Assembly (NCBI RefSeq): GCF_902499075.1
Contig: NZ_CABVPP010000001.1
Location: 248,001-312,000 of the forward strand
Source: Burkholderia pseudomultivorans
GTDB lineage: Bacteria > Pseudomonadota > Gammaproteobacteria > Burkholderiales > Burkholderiaceae
Direction of reading: 5' to 3'
DNA: 64,000 nucleotides
Numbering within the stretch: the stretch's first letter is position 1; every line of letters starts with the position of its first letter. Made by a program: the position numbers and the translations under genes. Under the pieces are notes generated by a model. The model was not told where the DNA came from and ran no database searches. It saw only the letters and a program-made list of their open reading frames with translations. Of the stretch, positions 17,505-24,958 are shown one piece after another.

Positions 17505-17604
17505 TCGCCGCGAGATACACGTAGCCGTTGTCCAGCATCGGAAAGTTGAATTGCTCGCAGCACTCGTCCAGCATGGACAGGATGCTTTCCACGTCGAATG
17601 TCAT
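17505..17604 (-). pseudogene. N-terminal stub of a DUF7003-like protein
   Basis: From an ATG with a GGGGAA ribosome site the minus strand reads MTFDVESILSMLDECCEQF and then NFPMLDNGYVYLAATR. I believe this is the start of a small conserved protein (DUF7003 type). After about 33 residues it runs into the SDR remnant out of frame. The intact start and RBS mean a chimeric peptide of about 129 residues could still be made, but its middle part is nonsense relative to either parent. The junction near 17501-17507 lies in GC-rich, repeat-like sequence, consistent with a deletion between two neighbouring genes. Confidence 0.6.
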
Positions 17605-17740
17605 CGTTTCCCCGCTTGCGTTCACCCATGTGCGACGGCGCCGGAACCCGCGCCGCCCGTAACCATGGTCTAATGCCGAAGCAAGCGGCGGTGGCCGTCG
17701 ACGGCCCTGCCCCGATCACCCGTCCCGCACAGGATCCACG

Positions 17741-18460
17741 ATGAACCCGACCGAAATCAAGGCGTTCGTGTTCGATGTCTTTGGAACGATCGTCGACTGG
17801 AGAAGCCGTGTCGCGCGCGAAGCCGCCGACTTCCTGCAAACCTACGCGCCGACGCTCGACGCGTTCGAATTCGCCGACGCATGGCGGCGCGAATATAGGC
17901 CGTCGATGGAGGAAGTCCGCAGCGGACGCCGCTCGTACGTCAGGCTCGACCTGCTGCATCGCGAGAACCTGGTGCGGATCATCGAGCGCTACGGCATCGC
18001 CGGCGTGCCCGATGCGGCAGTCGACGCGCTCAACCTCGCGTGGCATCGCCTCGATCCGTGGCCCGATTCGGTCGCCGCGCTGAACCGGCTGAAACAGCGC
18101 TTCATCATCGCGCCGCTGTCGAACGGCAATATTCGGCTGATGATCGACATCGCGAAGCACGCGGGCCTGCCGTGGGATGCGATTCTCGGCGCCGAAGTCG
18201 CGCACGCGTACAAGCCGGCGCCGAAAGTCTACAACGAGGCAGTCGAGATTCTCGGCGTCGCGCCGGCCGAGGTATGTCTCGTTGCCGCGCACAACGACGA
18301 TCTCGCCGCCGCGCGCCGGCTCGGCCTGTCGACCGCGTTCGTGCCGCGACCCACCGAATACGGGCCCGGCCAGACGACGGACCTGAACGCGGAGGACGCA
18401 TGGGATTTCGTCGTCGCCGATCTGCACGAGCTGGCGGATCGGGTCGGGTGCCCGCGGTGA
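17741..18460 (+). CDS. haloacid dehalogenase type II (HAD superfamily)
   Basis: A 239-residue HAD-fold hydrolase. Motif I is FVFDVFGTIVDW with nucleophile D12. Motif II is the Ser in APLSNGN. Motif III is the Lys in AYKPAPKVY, and AAHNDDL supplies the acidic motif IV. Length and layout match L-2-haloacid dehalogenases, which replace halogen by hydroxyl via an aspartyl ester. However AAHNDD differs from the SSN-x-WD motif I expect in confirmed L-DEX enzymes, so the physiological substrate may be another 2-substituted acid. It stands alone between the pseudogene scar and the SRPBCC gene. Confidence 0.85.
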   Translation: MNPTEIKAFVFDVFGTIVDWRSRVAREAADFLQTYAPTLDAFEFADAWRREYRPSMEEVRSGRRSYVRLDLLHRENLVRIIERYGIAGVPDAAVDALNLAWHRLDPWPDSVAALNRLKQRFIIAPLSNGNIRLMIDIAKHAGLPWDAILGAEVAHAYKPAPKVYNEAVEILGVAPAEVCLVAAHNDDLAAARRLGLSTAFVPRPTEYGPGQTTDLNAEDAWDFVVADLHELADRVGCPR

Positions 18461-18745
18461 GATGAAGGTCTTGCAGTATCGCTGCCCGGACGGCGCGTCG
18501 ACGGAGGCATCGGACAAGCCGTCGGGCGGCGCCCTGCCACGCGCGGCTGTCTATGCAGTGGCCCGTTGCCGAAGGACTGACGACATCTGCCCCAGCCGTT
18601 CCCTGCCCTGTTCCGCATCAGGCCCGCCGGGATACTTCACACGTGCGCACGTATTCATCCCCGGTTGATCCCCGATCGCGCTTTTCCGCGTGCTCGCGCA
18701 GTTCGGTGTAGACGTGTCCCGCGCTCGTCGTCAGAGTATTTTTCT

Positions 18746-19249
18746 TCACGTCGCATGCTCGCCGCCGAGATTCCTGTACGCCGCCTTCGCGTCGCTCGCA
18801 AGACGCCGCCAGTTGCGCGCCGCATACCGATGCGCCTGCCGCAACGCGAGCCACAGCCCGATCTGCCGGACCGGCTTCAGAAAGCCGCGCGCGCGAAACA
18901 CGGTGCGCCGCTCGACGCGCGTGGTGCCGTCGTCGACCGGCGTCAGCGTGAATTCGTCCTCGAGCAGGCCGACCCAATCGCGACACCATACCGTCGACGC
19001 AATCATCCGGTAGCGCAGCCGGCGATGGTGGTCGAGCACGAGAATCCGCTGGTCGATCGTGCCGCGATCGCTCGTGCACTGCCGCGTATTGCCGACGGCC
19101 GGCGCGCCTTCGAGCACGCGGCAGTTGACCGGCTTCGGCACGCCGAGCCGAAACAGCAACGGCCGCGTGTCGTCCATTCGCGCATGGAAGAAATGCGGCC
19201 ACACGTGCTCGGGCCGGCACGCGAACGTCCATTGCGAACGAATCTCCAC
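18746..19249 (-). CDS. SRPBCC (START/polyketide cyclase-like) ligand-binding protein
   Basis: A 167-residue protein of the SRPBCC fold: beta-strand-rich, starting with VEIRSQWTFACRPEHVWPHF, typical of the family's first strand and helix, and ending in a long amphipathic helix with RQAHRYAARNWRRLA. Such proteins bind hydrophobic ligands in a cavity and their roles vary. The start is GTG with a strong AAGGAGAGG site. It lies 71 bp after the LysR gene on the same strand and could be co-transcribed with it. The 285 bp between it and the dehalogenase hold nothing recognisable. Confidence 0.75.
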   Translation of the reverse strand: MEIRSQWTFACRPEHVWPHFFHARMDDTRPLLFRLGVPKPVNCRVLEGAPAVGNTRQCTSDRGTIDQRILVLDHHRRLRYRMIASTVWCRDWVGLLEDEFTLTPVDDGTTRVERRTVFRARGFLKPVRQIGLWLALRQAHRYAARNWRRLASDAKAAYRNLGGEHAT

Positions 19250-19320
19250 GATCCTCTCCTTGCACGCGTCGAGGCGGACATCATGACATAACGGCTCCCG
19301 CGGCCGCCACGCCGCGACGG

Positions 19321-20280
19321 TCAGTCGGACTCCCCGACGAATCTCAGCTCCCCCGACGCCCCGGCCAGCAACGCGCGGTTCGCGTCGGCCGCCGCGCGCA
19401 GGTAGTCCCACAGCGCGGTCACCCGGCGCAGCTTGCGCAGATCCTCGCGACACGTGAGCCAGAAACACCGCGTCACGACCACATCGCCGGGCAGCACCGG
19501 CACCAGCGCCGGCTGCCGCGCGGCCATGAAGCACGGCAGGATCGCAAGCCCGCCGCCCTGCAGCGCCGCGAAATACTGCGCGATCACGCTCGTGGTCCGC
19601 AACCCGGCGGTCGCGCCCGGCACCGCGCGCTCCAGGTACAGCAGCTCGCTGCTGAACGCGAGATCGTCGACATAGCTGATGAACGCATGCTGTGCGAGAT
19701 CGTCGGTGCAGGCGATCGGCGCGTGATTCGCCAGATAGTCGTGCGTCGCATAGAGGCGCAGCTGGTAGTCGCACAGCTTCGTGCACACGTAAGGCCCGCG
19801 CTCGGGCCGCTCGAGCGTGATCGCCAGGTCGGCCTCGCGCTTGGTCAGACTGACGAAATGCGGCACCGGCAGCAGGTCGACCGTCACCTGCGGATGCGCG
19901 GCGCGAAACCGCGCGAGCTGCGGCGCGAGAAAGAAGCAGCCGAAGCCCTCGGTCGAGCCGACCCGCACATGCCCCGACAACGCCTCGCCGGTGTTCGCGA
20001 TCTGGTCGCGCGCGGACTGCACGGTCGTCTCCATCGCGTCCGCATATGCGACCAGCCGCTGCCCCTCGGCCGTCAGCGTGAAGCCGCCGGAGCGCGACTT
20101 GTCGAACAGCAGCGTGCCCATCGCGGCCTCGAGCGCGCGAATCCGCCGTGCGACGGTCGTGTAGTCGACCCCGAGCCGCTTCGCGGCCCCGCTCGCGCGC
20201 TGCGTGCGCGCGACTTCGAGAAAGAAGCGCAGATCGTCCCAGTTCAGGTTGCCGGAAACCGGCTCGGTCGCATGTCGCAT
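19321..20280 (-). CDS. LysR-family regulator divergent from the MHS-mmsAB unit
   Basis: A 319-residue LysR-type regulator. Winged helix: LNWDDLRFFLEVARTQRAS, then GVDYTTVARRIRALEAAMGT. The effector domain has the GHVRVGSTEGFGCFFLAPQL start. The ATG at 20280 has only a weak RBS; a start 60 bp earlier is possible. Divergence from the transporter, mmsA and mmsB makes it the probable regulator of that unit, responding to a branched-chain or propionate-type metabolite. Confidence 0.9.
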   Translation of the reverse strand: MRHATEPVSGNLNWDDLRFFLEVARTQRASGAAKRLGVDYTTVARRIRALEAAMGTLLFDKSRSGGFTLTAEGQRLVAYADAMETTVQSARDQIANTGEALSGHVRVGSTEGFGCFFLAPQLARFRAAHPQVTVDLLPVPHFVSLTKREADLAITLERPERGPYVCTKLCDYQLRLYATHDYLANHAPIACTDDLAQHAFISYVDDLAFSSELLYLERAVPGATAGLRTTSVIAQYFAALQGGGLAILPCFMAARQPALVPVLPGDVVVTRCFWLTCREDLRKLRRVTALWDYLRAAADANRALLAGASGELRFVGESD

Positions 20281-20319
20281 CGGCGAGGAAGGGAAAAGGC
20301 GGTGTCTCCGGGCCGGCCG

Positions 20320-20389
20320 TCGATATGCATAAATGCACATCCAACCGGTTTCTTTATCGCTACAGCATGAATATGCGCATAACTATACT
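20320..20389. promoter_or_regulatory. palindromes and -10 box ahead of the MHS-mmsAB unit
   Basis: Two symmetrical sites lie in this AT-richer spacer: TGCATAAATGCA at 20326-20337 (5-bp arms, two-base spacer) and the perfect palindrome TATGCGCATA at 20372-20381. Both contain ATATGC. A good -10 hexamer, TATACT, occupies 20384-20389, but no -35 is visible at 16-18 bp, fitting an activator-dependent promoter. The divergent LysR protein is the obvious candidate binder. Confidence 0.5.
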
Positions 20390-20438
20390 CGACCATGACC
20401 TGCGGACCACGAACCGCGGCAACCACCATGGAGACGCC

Positions 20439-21764
20439 ATGCAGACCCGATCCACCCTCGATGAGCATGAGACGCTCGCGGCGCCTGCGCCCGCGCGCAC
20501 CGCGAAGCACCATCTATTGGCCGGCTGGGCCAGCATGGCCGGCACCACGATCGAGTGGTACGACTTCTTCCTGTACGGCACCGCCGCCGCACTCGTGTTC
20601 AACCGCATCTTCTTCCCGTCGCTCGATCCGGTGGTCGGCACGCTCGCCGCGTTCGGCACGTTCGCGGTCGGCTTCATCGGCCGGCCGATGGGCGGCATCG
20701 TGTTCGGCCACTTCGGCGACCGCATCGGCCGCAAGTCGATGCTGATGATCACGCTGCTGCTGATGGGCGTGCCGAGCATGATCATCGGGCTGATCCCGTC
20801 GTACGACCGCATCGGCTACTGGGCCGCCGCGCTGCTGATCGCGATGCGCTTCCTGCAGGGGATGGCGGTCGGCGGCGAATGGGGCGGCGCGGTGCTGATG
20901 GCCGTCGAGCATGCGCCGAAGGGCCGCAAGGGACTGTTCGGCAGCCTGCCGCAGACGGGCGTCGGGCTCGGCCTGATCCTGTCGTCGCTCGCGATGGCCG
21001 CGGTGGCCGCGCTGCCGGAAGCCGACATGCTGTCGTGGGGCTGGCGCGTGCCGTTCCTCGCGAGCATCGCGCTGGTCGGCCTCGGCTGGTTCATCCGCGC
21101 GAAGGTGCCGGAATCGCCCGACTTCGAGAAGATGCAGCGCCAGGGCAAGGCCGAGAAGTCGCCGGTGACGGCCGCGCTGCGCCGCCATCCGCGCGAAGTG
21201 CTGACGATCGTCGGCGCGCGCGCGGCCGAGAACACGTGGTTCTACATGGTCGTCACGTTTGCGCTGTCGTACGCGACGCAGCAGCTGCATCTGCCGAAGG
21301 CCGAGATGCTGCACGCGATCACCGTGGGCGCGGCGCTGTCGCTCGTCACGATGCCGCTGTGCGGCCATCTCAGCGACCTGATCGGCCAGCGCCGGATGTT
21401 CGCGATCGGCCTCGTGCTGATGTGCGCGTTCGCGGCGCCGTTCTTCATGATGCTCGGCACGCAGCAGACCTCGCTCGCGTGGTGGGCGATCGTGCTCGGC
21501 CTCGGCGTCGTATTCCCGATCCTCTATGCGCCCGAGTCGCTGCTGTTCGCGCAGCAGTTTCCGGCGGAAATCCGCTACAGCGGCATCTCGCTGTCGGTGC
21601 AGCTCGCCGGCGTGATCGGCGGCGGCTTCGCGCCGATGATCGCGACGTCGCTGCTGAAGGCCGGCGGCGGGCAGCCGCATTACGTGATCGCGTATCTCGT
21701 CGGCTTCGGCGTGTTCGCGCTGGTCTGTACCGCGCTGATGCGGCCGGCGCGCGCAGGAGCCTGA
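20439..21764 (+). CDS. MHS-family MFS transporter
   Basis: A 441-residue, 12-helix symporter. [20 protein letters not shown] and [13 protein letters not shown] are the family signatures, followed by [17 protein letters not shown] in helix 4-5. It belongs to the same family as the transporter at 1.3-2.6 kb but is clearly divergent from it. GGAG precedes the ATG by eight bases. Its placement before mmsA and mmsB suggests it imports a substrate that feeds valine or 3-hydroxyisobutyrate-type catabolism. Direction and substrate are inferred only. Confidence 0.9.
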   Translation: MQTRSTLDEHETLAAPAPARTAKHHLLAGWASMAGTTIEWYDFFLYGTAAALVFNRIFFPSLDPVVGTLAAFGTFAVGFIGRPMGGIVFGHFGDRIGRKSMLMITLLLMGVPSMIIGLIPSYDRIGYWAAALLIAMRFLQGMAVGGEWGGAVLMAVEHAPKGRKGLFGSLPQTGVGLGLILSSLAMAAVAALPEADMLSWGWRVPFLASIALVGLGWFIRAKVPESPDFEKMQRQGKAEKSPVTAALRRHPREVLTIVGARAAENTWFYMVVTFALSYATQQLHLPKAEMLHAITVGAALSLVTMPLCGHLSDLIGQRRMFAIGLVLMCAFAAPFFMMLGTQQTSLAWWAIVLGLGVVFPILYAPESLLFAQQFPAEIRYSGISLSVQLAGVIGGGFAPMIATSLLKAGGGQPHYVIAYLVGFGVFALVCTALMRPARAGA

Positions 21765-21868
21765 GCGCGCCCGGCAATCGTTCGATTCCCTTCCTGTCGT
21801 CCGCCGTGCCTGCACGCATGGCGGCGCGGCCCCCTCTTTTTTCGTCACACCGCTTTCCGGAGACATCC

Positions 21869-23395
21869 ATGAACGCCGCAGTTCCCCAGACTACCCTCGC
21901 CCTGCCCACCGCCAAGCTGCTGATCGACGGCGCGTTCGTCGAATCGCACAGCACCGAATGGGGCGACATCGTTAATCCCGCGACGCAGGAAACGATCGGC
22001 CGCGTGCCGTATGCGACGGTCGACGAGGTCGACGCCGCGATCGCGTCCGCGCAGCGCGCGTTCCAGACCTGGAAGACCACGCCGATCGGCGCGCGGCTGC
22101 GCATCATGCTGAAGTTCCAGGACCTGGTGCGCCGCAATCTCGAACGGATCGCGACGACGCTGACGGCCGAGCAGGGCAAGACGCTGCCCGACGCGCAGGG
22201 CGACATCTTCCGCGGTCTCGAGGTGGTCGAGCACGCGTGCTCGATCGGCACGCTGCAACTCGGCGAGTTCGCGGAGAACGTCGCGGGCGGCGTCGATACC
22301 TACACGCTGCGCCAGCCGATCGGCGTGTGCGCGGGCATCACGCCGTTCAACTTTCCCGGCATGATCCCGCTGTGGATGTTCCCGATGGCGATCGTCTGCG
22401 GCAATACCTTCGTGCTGAAGCCGTCGGAGCAGGATCCGCTGTCGACGATGCAGCTCGTCGAACTCGCGATCGAGGCCGGCGTGCCGAAGGGCGTGCTCAA
22501 CGTCGTGCACGGCGGCAAGACCGTGGTCGATCGTCTGTGCACGCACCCGGACGTGAAGGCGATCTCGTTCGTCGGCTCGACGCGCGTCGGCACGCACGTG
22601 TACAACCTCGGCAGCGAGCACGGCAAGCGCGTGCAGTCGATGATGGGCGCGAAGAACCACGCGGTCGTGCTGCCAGACGCGCATCGCGAGCAGACGATCA
22701 ACGCGCTGGTCGGCGCGGGCTTCGGCGCGGCCGGCCAGCGCTGCATGGCGACCTCGGTCGTCGTGCTGGTCGGCGCGGCACGCGACTGGCTGCCCGACCT
22801 GGTCGAGAAGGCGAAGGCGCTGAAGGTCAACGCGGGGCACGAGCCGGGCACCGACGTCGGGCCGGTCGTGTCGAAGGCCGCGCATGCGCGCATCGTCGGC
22901 CTGATCGACGAAGGCGTGAAGGCCGGCGCGAAGCTCATGCTCGACGGCCGCGACGTGAAGGTGCCCGGCTACGAGCAGGGCAATTTCGTCGGCCCGACGA
23001 TCTTCTCGGGCGTGACGACCGACATGTCGATCTATACGCAGGAAATCTTCGGGCCGGTGGTGGTCGTGCTCGAAGCCGACACGCTCGACGATGCGATCGC
23101 GCTCGTCAATCGCAACCCGATGGGCAACGGCGTCGGCCTGTTCACGCAGAGCGGCGCGGCCGCGCGCAAGTTCCAGAGCGAGATCGACGTCGGCCAGGTC
23201 GGCATCAACATCCCGATTCCGGTGCCGGTGCCCTACTTCAGCTTCACCGGTTCGCGCGGCTCGAAGCTCGGCGATCTCGGCCCGTACGGCAAGCAGGTCG
23301 TGCAGTTCTACACGCAGACGAAAACGGTCACCGCGCGCTGGTTCGACGACGACGCGACGGCCGGCGGCGTGAACACGACGATCGCGCTGCGCTGA
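21869..23395 (+). CDS. mmsA: CoA-acylating methylmalonate-semialdehyde dehydrogenase
   Basis: A 508-residue aldehyde dehydrogenase of the MMSDH type. Residues about 15-490 form the ALDH fold. Catalytic C292 lies in [11 protein letters not shown], and [20 protein letters not shown] is diagnostic for the CoA-dependent MmsA class. The general-base Glu of ordinary ALDHs is absent, as expected for CoA acylation. It converts methylmalonate semialdehyde to propionyl-CoA, CO2 and NADH in valine breakdown, in the cytoplasm. CCGGAGA precedes the ATG. The frame stays open far upstream through the transporter gene by chance. mmsB follows directly. Confidence 0.95.
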   Translation: MNAAVPQTTLALPTAKLLIDGAFVESHSTEWGDIVNPATQETIGRVPYATVDEVDAAIASAQRAFQTWKTTPIGARLRIMLKFQDLVRRNLERIATTLTAEQGKTLPDAQGDIFRGLEVVEHACSIGTLQLGEFAENVAGGVDTYTLRQPIGVCAGITPFNFPGMIPLWMFPMAIVCGNTFVLKPSEQDPLSTMQLVELAIEAGVPKGVLNVVHGGKTVVDRLCTHPDVKAISFVGSTRVGTHVYNLGSEHGKRVQSMMGAKNHAVVLPDAHREQTINALVGAGFGAAGQRCMATSVVVLVGAARDWLPDLVEKAKALKVNAGHEPGTDVGPVVSKAAHARIVGLIDEGVKAGAKLMLDGRDVKVPGYEQGNFVGPTIFSGVTTDMSIYTQEIFGPVVVVLEADTLDDAIALVNRNPMGNGVGLFTQSGAAARKFQSEIDVGQVGINIPIPVPVPYFSFTGSRGSKLGDLGPYGKQVVQFYTQTKTVTARWFDDDATAGGVNTTIALR

Positions 23396-23415
23396 TGGCG
23401 ACCGGAGCCCCGCAC

Positions 23416-24306
23416 ATGGAAATCGCCTTCATCGGACTCGGCAACATGGGCGGCCCGATGGCCGCCAACCTCGTCAAGGCCGGCCACGCGCTGACGGTGT
23501 TCGACCTCGACGCGCATGCGGTCGACGCCGCGGTGCGCGCCGGCGCGGCAGCGGCCGATTCGCCGCGCGACGCGGCCGCGCGCGCGTCGATCGTGATCAC
23601 GATGCTGCCGGCCGCGCCGCACGTGCGCGGCGTCTACCTCGGCGACGACGGCGTGCTGGCCGGCGCGCGCACGGGCGCGATGCTGATCGACTGCAGCACG
23701 ATCGATCCCGACACCGTGCGCGCGATCACCGACGCGGCCGCGCAGCGCGGCTTGCCGCTCGCCGACGCGCCCGTATCCGGCGGCACCGGCGGCGCGCAGG
23801 CCGGCACGCTGACCTTCATGGTCGGCGCTCAGCCCGCGCTGTTCGAGCGCATCCGCCCCGTGCTGCTCGACATGGGCAGGAACGTCGTGCATTGCGGCGG
23901 CACCGGCACCGGGCAGATCGCGAAGATCTGCAACAACCTGCTGCTCGGGATCTCGATGATGGGCGTGTCGGAAGCGATGGCGCTCGGCGCGGCGCTCGGC
24001 ATCGAGCCGGGCGTGCTGGCCGGGATCATCAATACGTCGACCGGACGCTGCTGGAGTTCGGACACGTACAACCCGTATCCGGGCGTCAGCGACACGGCGC
24101 CCGCCGCGCGCAACTATGCGGGCGGCTTCGCGGCGAACCTGATGCTGAAGGATCTCGGGCTCGCGACCGAGGCCGCGCGCCATGCGCGGCAGCCGGTATG
24201 GATGGGCGCGCTCGCGCAGCAGCTGTATCAGTCGATGAGCCAGCAGGGGCTCGGCGCGCTCGACTTCTCCGCGTGCGTGAAGCTGTACGAGCCGCAGCCC
24301 GCGTAA
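23416..24306 (+). CDS. mmsB: 3-hydroxyisobutyrate dehydrogenase
   Basis: A 296-residue NAD-dependent dehydrogenase. The N-terminal MEIAFIGLGNMGGPMAANL is the Rossmann motif with the family's GLGxMGxPM signature. DAPVSGGTGGAQAGTLTFMV is the substrate-binding segment. The catalytic Lys is in GTGQIAKICNNLLLG. It oxidises 3-hydroxyisobutyrate to methylmalonate semialdehyde, the substrate of MmsA. The ATG at 23416 has GGAG eight bases upstream and gives the usual family length; an ATG overlapping the mmsA stop at 23395 lacks an RBS. It forms an operon with mmsA. Confidence 0.95.
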   Translation: MEIAFIGLGNMGGPMAANLVKAGHALTVFDLDAHAVDAAVRAGAAAADSPRDAAARASIVITMLPAAPHVRGVYLGDDGVLAGARTGAMLIDCSTIDPDTVRAITDAAAQRGLPLADAPVSGGTGGAQAGTLTFMVGAQPALFERIRPVLLDMGRNVVHCGGTGTGQIAKICNNLLLGISMMGVSEAMALGAALGIEPGVLAGIINTSTGRCWSSDTYNPYPGVSDTAPAARNYAGGFAANLMLKDLGLATEAARHARQPVWMGALAQQLYQSMSQQGLGALDFSACVKLYEPQPA

Positions 24307-24320
24307 CGGGCGACGGACGT

Positions 24321-24363
24321 GCGTCGACCCGCGATGCGCAGCGGCGGCATCGCGGGTCGACGC
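24321..24363. terminator. long perfect hairpin between mmsB and the converging lipoprotein gene
   Basis: Perfect 17-bp arms at 24321-24337 and 24347-24363 with a nine-base loop form the strongest inverted repeat I found in the window. It starts 14 bp after the mmsB stop and lies 47 bp before the converging lipoprotein stop, so it can serve both strands. No T-tract follows. Confidence 0.7.
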
Positions 24364-24410
24364 GGATCAGCAGAAATCGCGACGCCGGTCGCGTGCGCGG
24401 CCGTGTCGTG

Positions 24411-24743
24411 CTAGCCGCGCGGATTCGACGCCGTCTCGAAGGTCGGATGGCACTCGAACGACAGTTCCGAACGCGCATCGACGCGGCGGCCGCCGGTCAG
24501 CGACTCCTGTTTCATGCTCGCGCGCATCCCGCGCTGCGTGCAGTAGTTGGTCGCTTCGCTGACGGCTTTTTCATGGGCGTCGGCCCACGACGTCGACACG
24601 CCGAGCGTGCGCGTCTTCACGGTGAAAACGTTCGGGTTCGACGTCGCGGCAACGTCGGAGGCGGTCGAACACGCGGCGAGCAGGCAAGCGGCAGCCGCGA
24701 GGATCAACCCTCGCAGGATTCGGAAAGAAGCAGGATTCGACAT
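24411..24743 (-). CDS. small lipoprotein, 110 aa
   Basis: A 110-residue protein with a lipoprotein signal peptide: positively charged start, hydrophobic ILAAAACLLAAC and lipobox LAAC with C25 as the modified residue. The mature part is short and contains two further Cys (NYCTQRG and FECHP) that could form a disulfide. There is no known domain. The ATG at 24743 has no strong RBS; the frame is open to 24839. It probably sits at the inner face of the outer membrane. The function is unknown. Confidence 0.75.
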   Translation of the reverse strand: MSNPASFRILRGLILAAAACLLAACSTASDVAATSNPNVFTVKTRTLGVSTSWADAHEKAVSEATNYCTQRGMRASMKQESLTGGRRVDARSELSFECHPTFETASNPRG

Positions 24744-24958
24744 GGGGAACGGGCGTGCCGTCGGTTCGACGGCATTGAGCAACATAGGCGACAGTATGCC
24801 TGCCCGATCGCAGAAGATCATGCCCCATTCGGTGAACACATTGTTTCGAATGGTTAAACGATGGGCGATCAGGCAATCTTTACGCGCGATCTTCGCCGAT
24901 CAGGCAGATTTGCCCGAGCCGTCGCCGTCGCGGTGTGCCGCGACGCGCGATGCGCTCG

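Noticed and set aside
17215-17625. An intact 136-codon gene
   Set aside because: Only its first part resembles a known protein and the rest is SDR sequence in the wrong frame until a second shift, so it is treated as fused remnants.
18462-18668. A 68-codon ORF immediately after the dehalogenase
   Set aside because: No RBS, no similarity I can recognise, and weak codon bias; probably chance.
20555-23395. Apparent 946-codon protein with MmsA at its C-terminus
   Set aside because: The upstream 440 codons are an off-frame reading of the MHS transporter. MmsA has its own RBS and ATG at 21869 and normal length.
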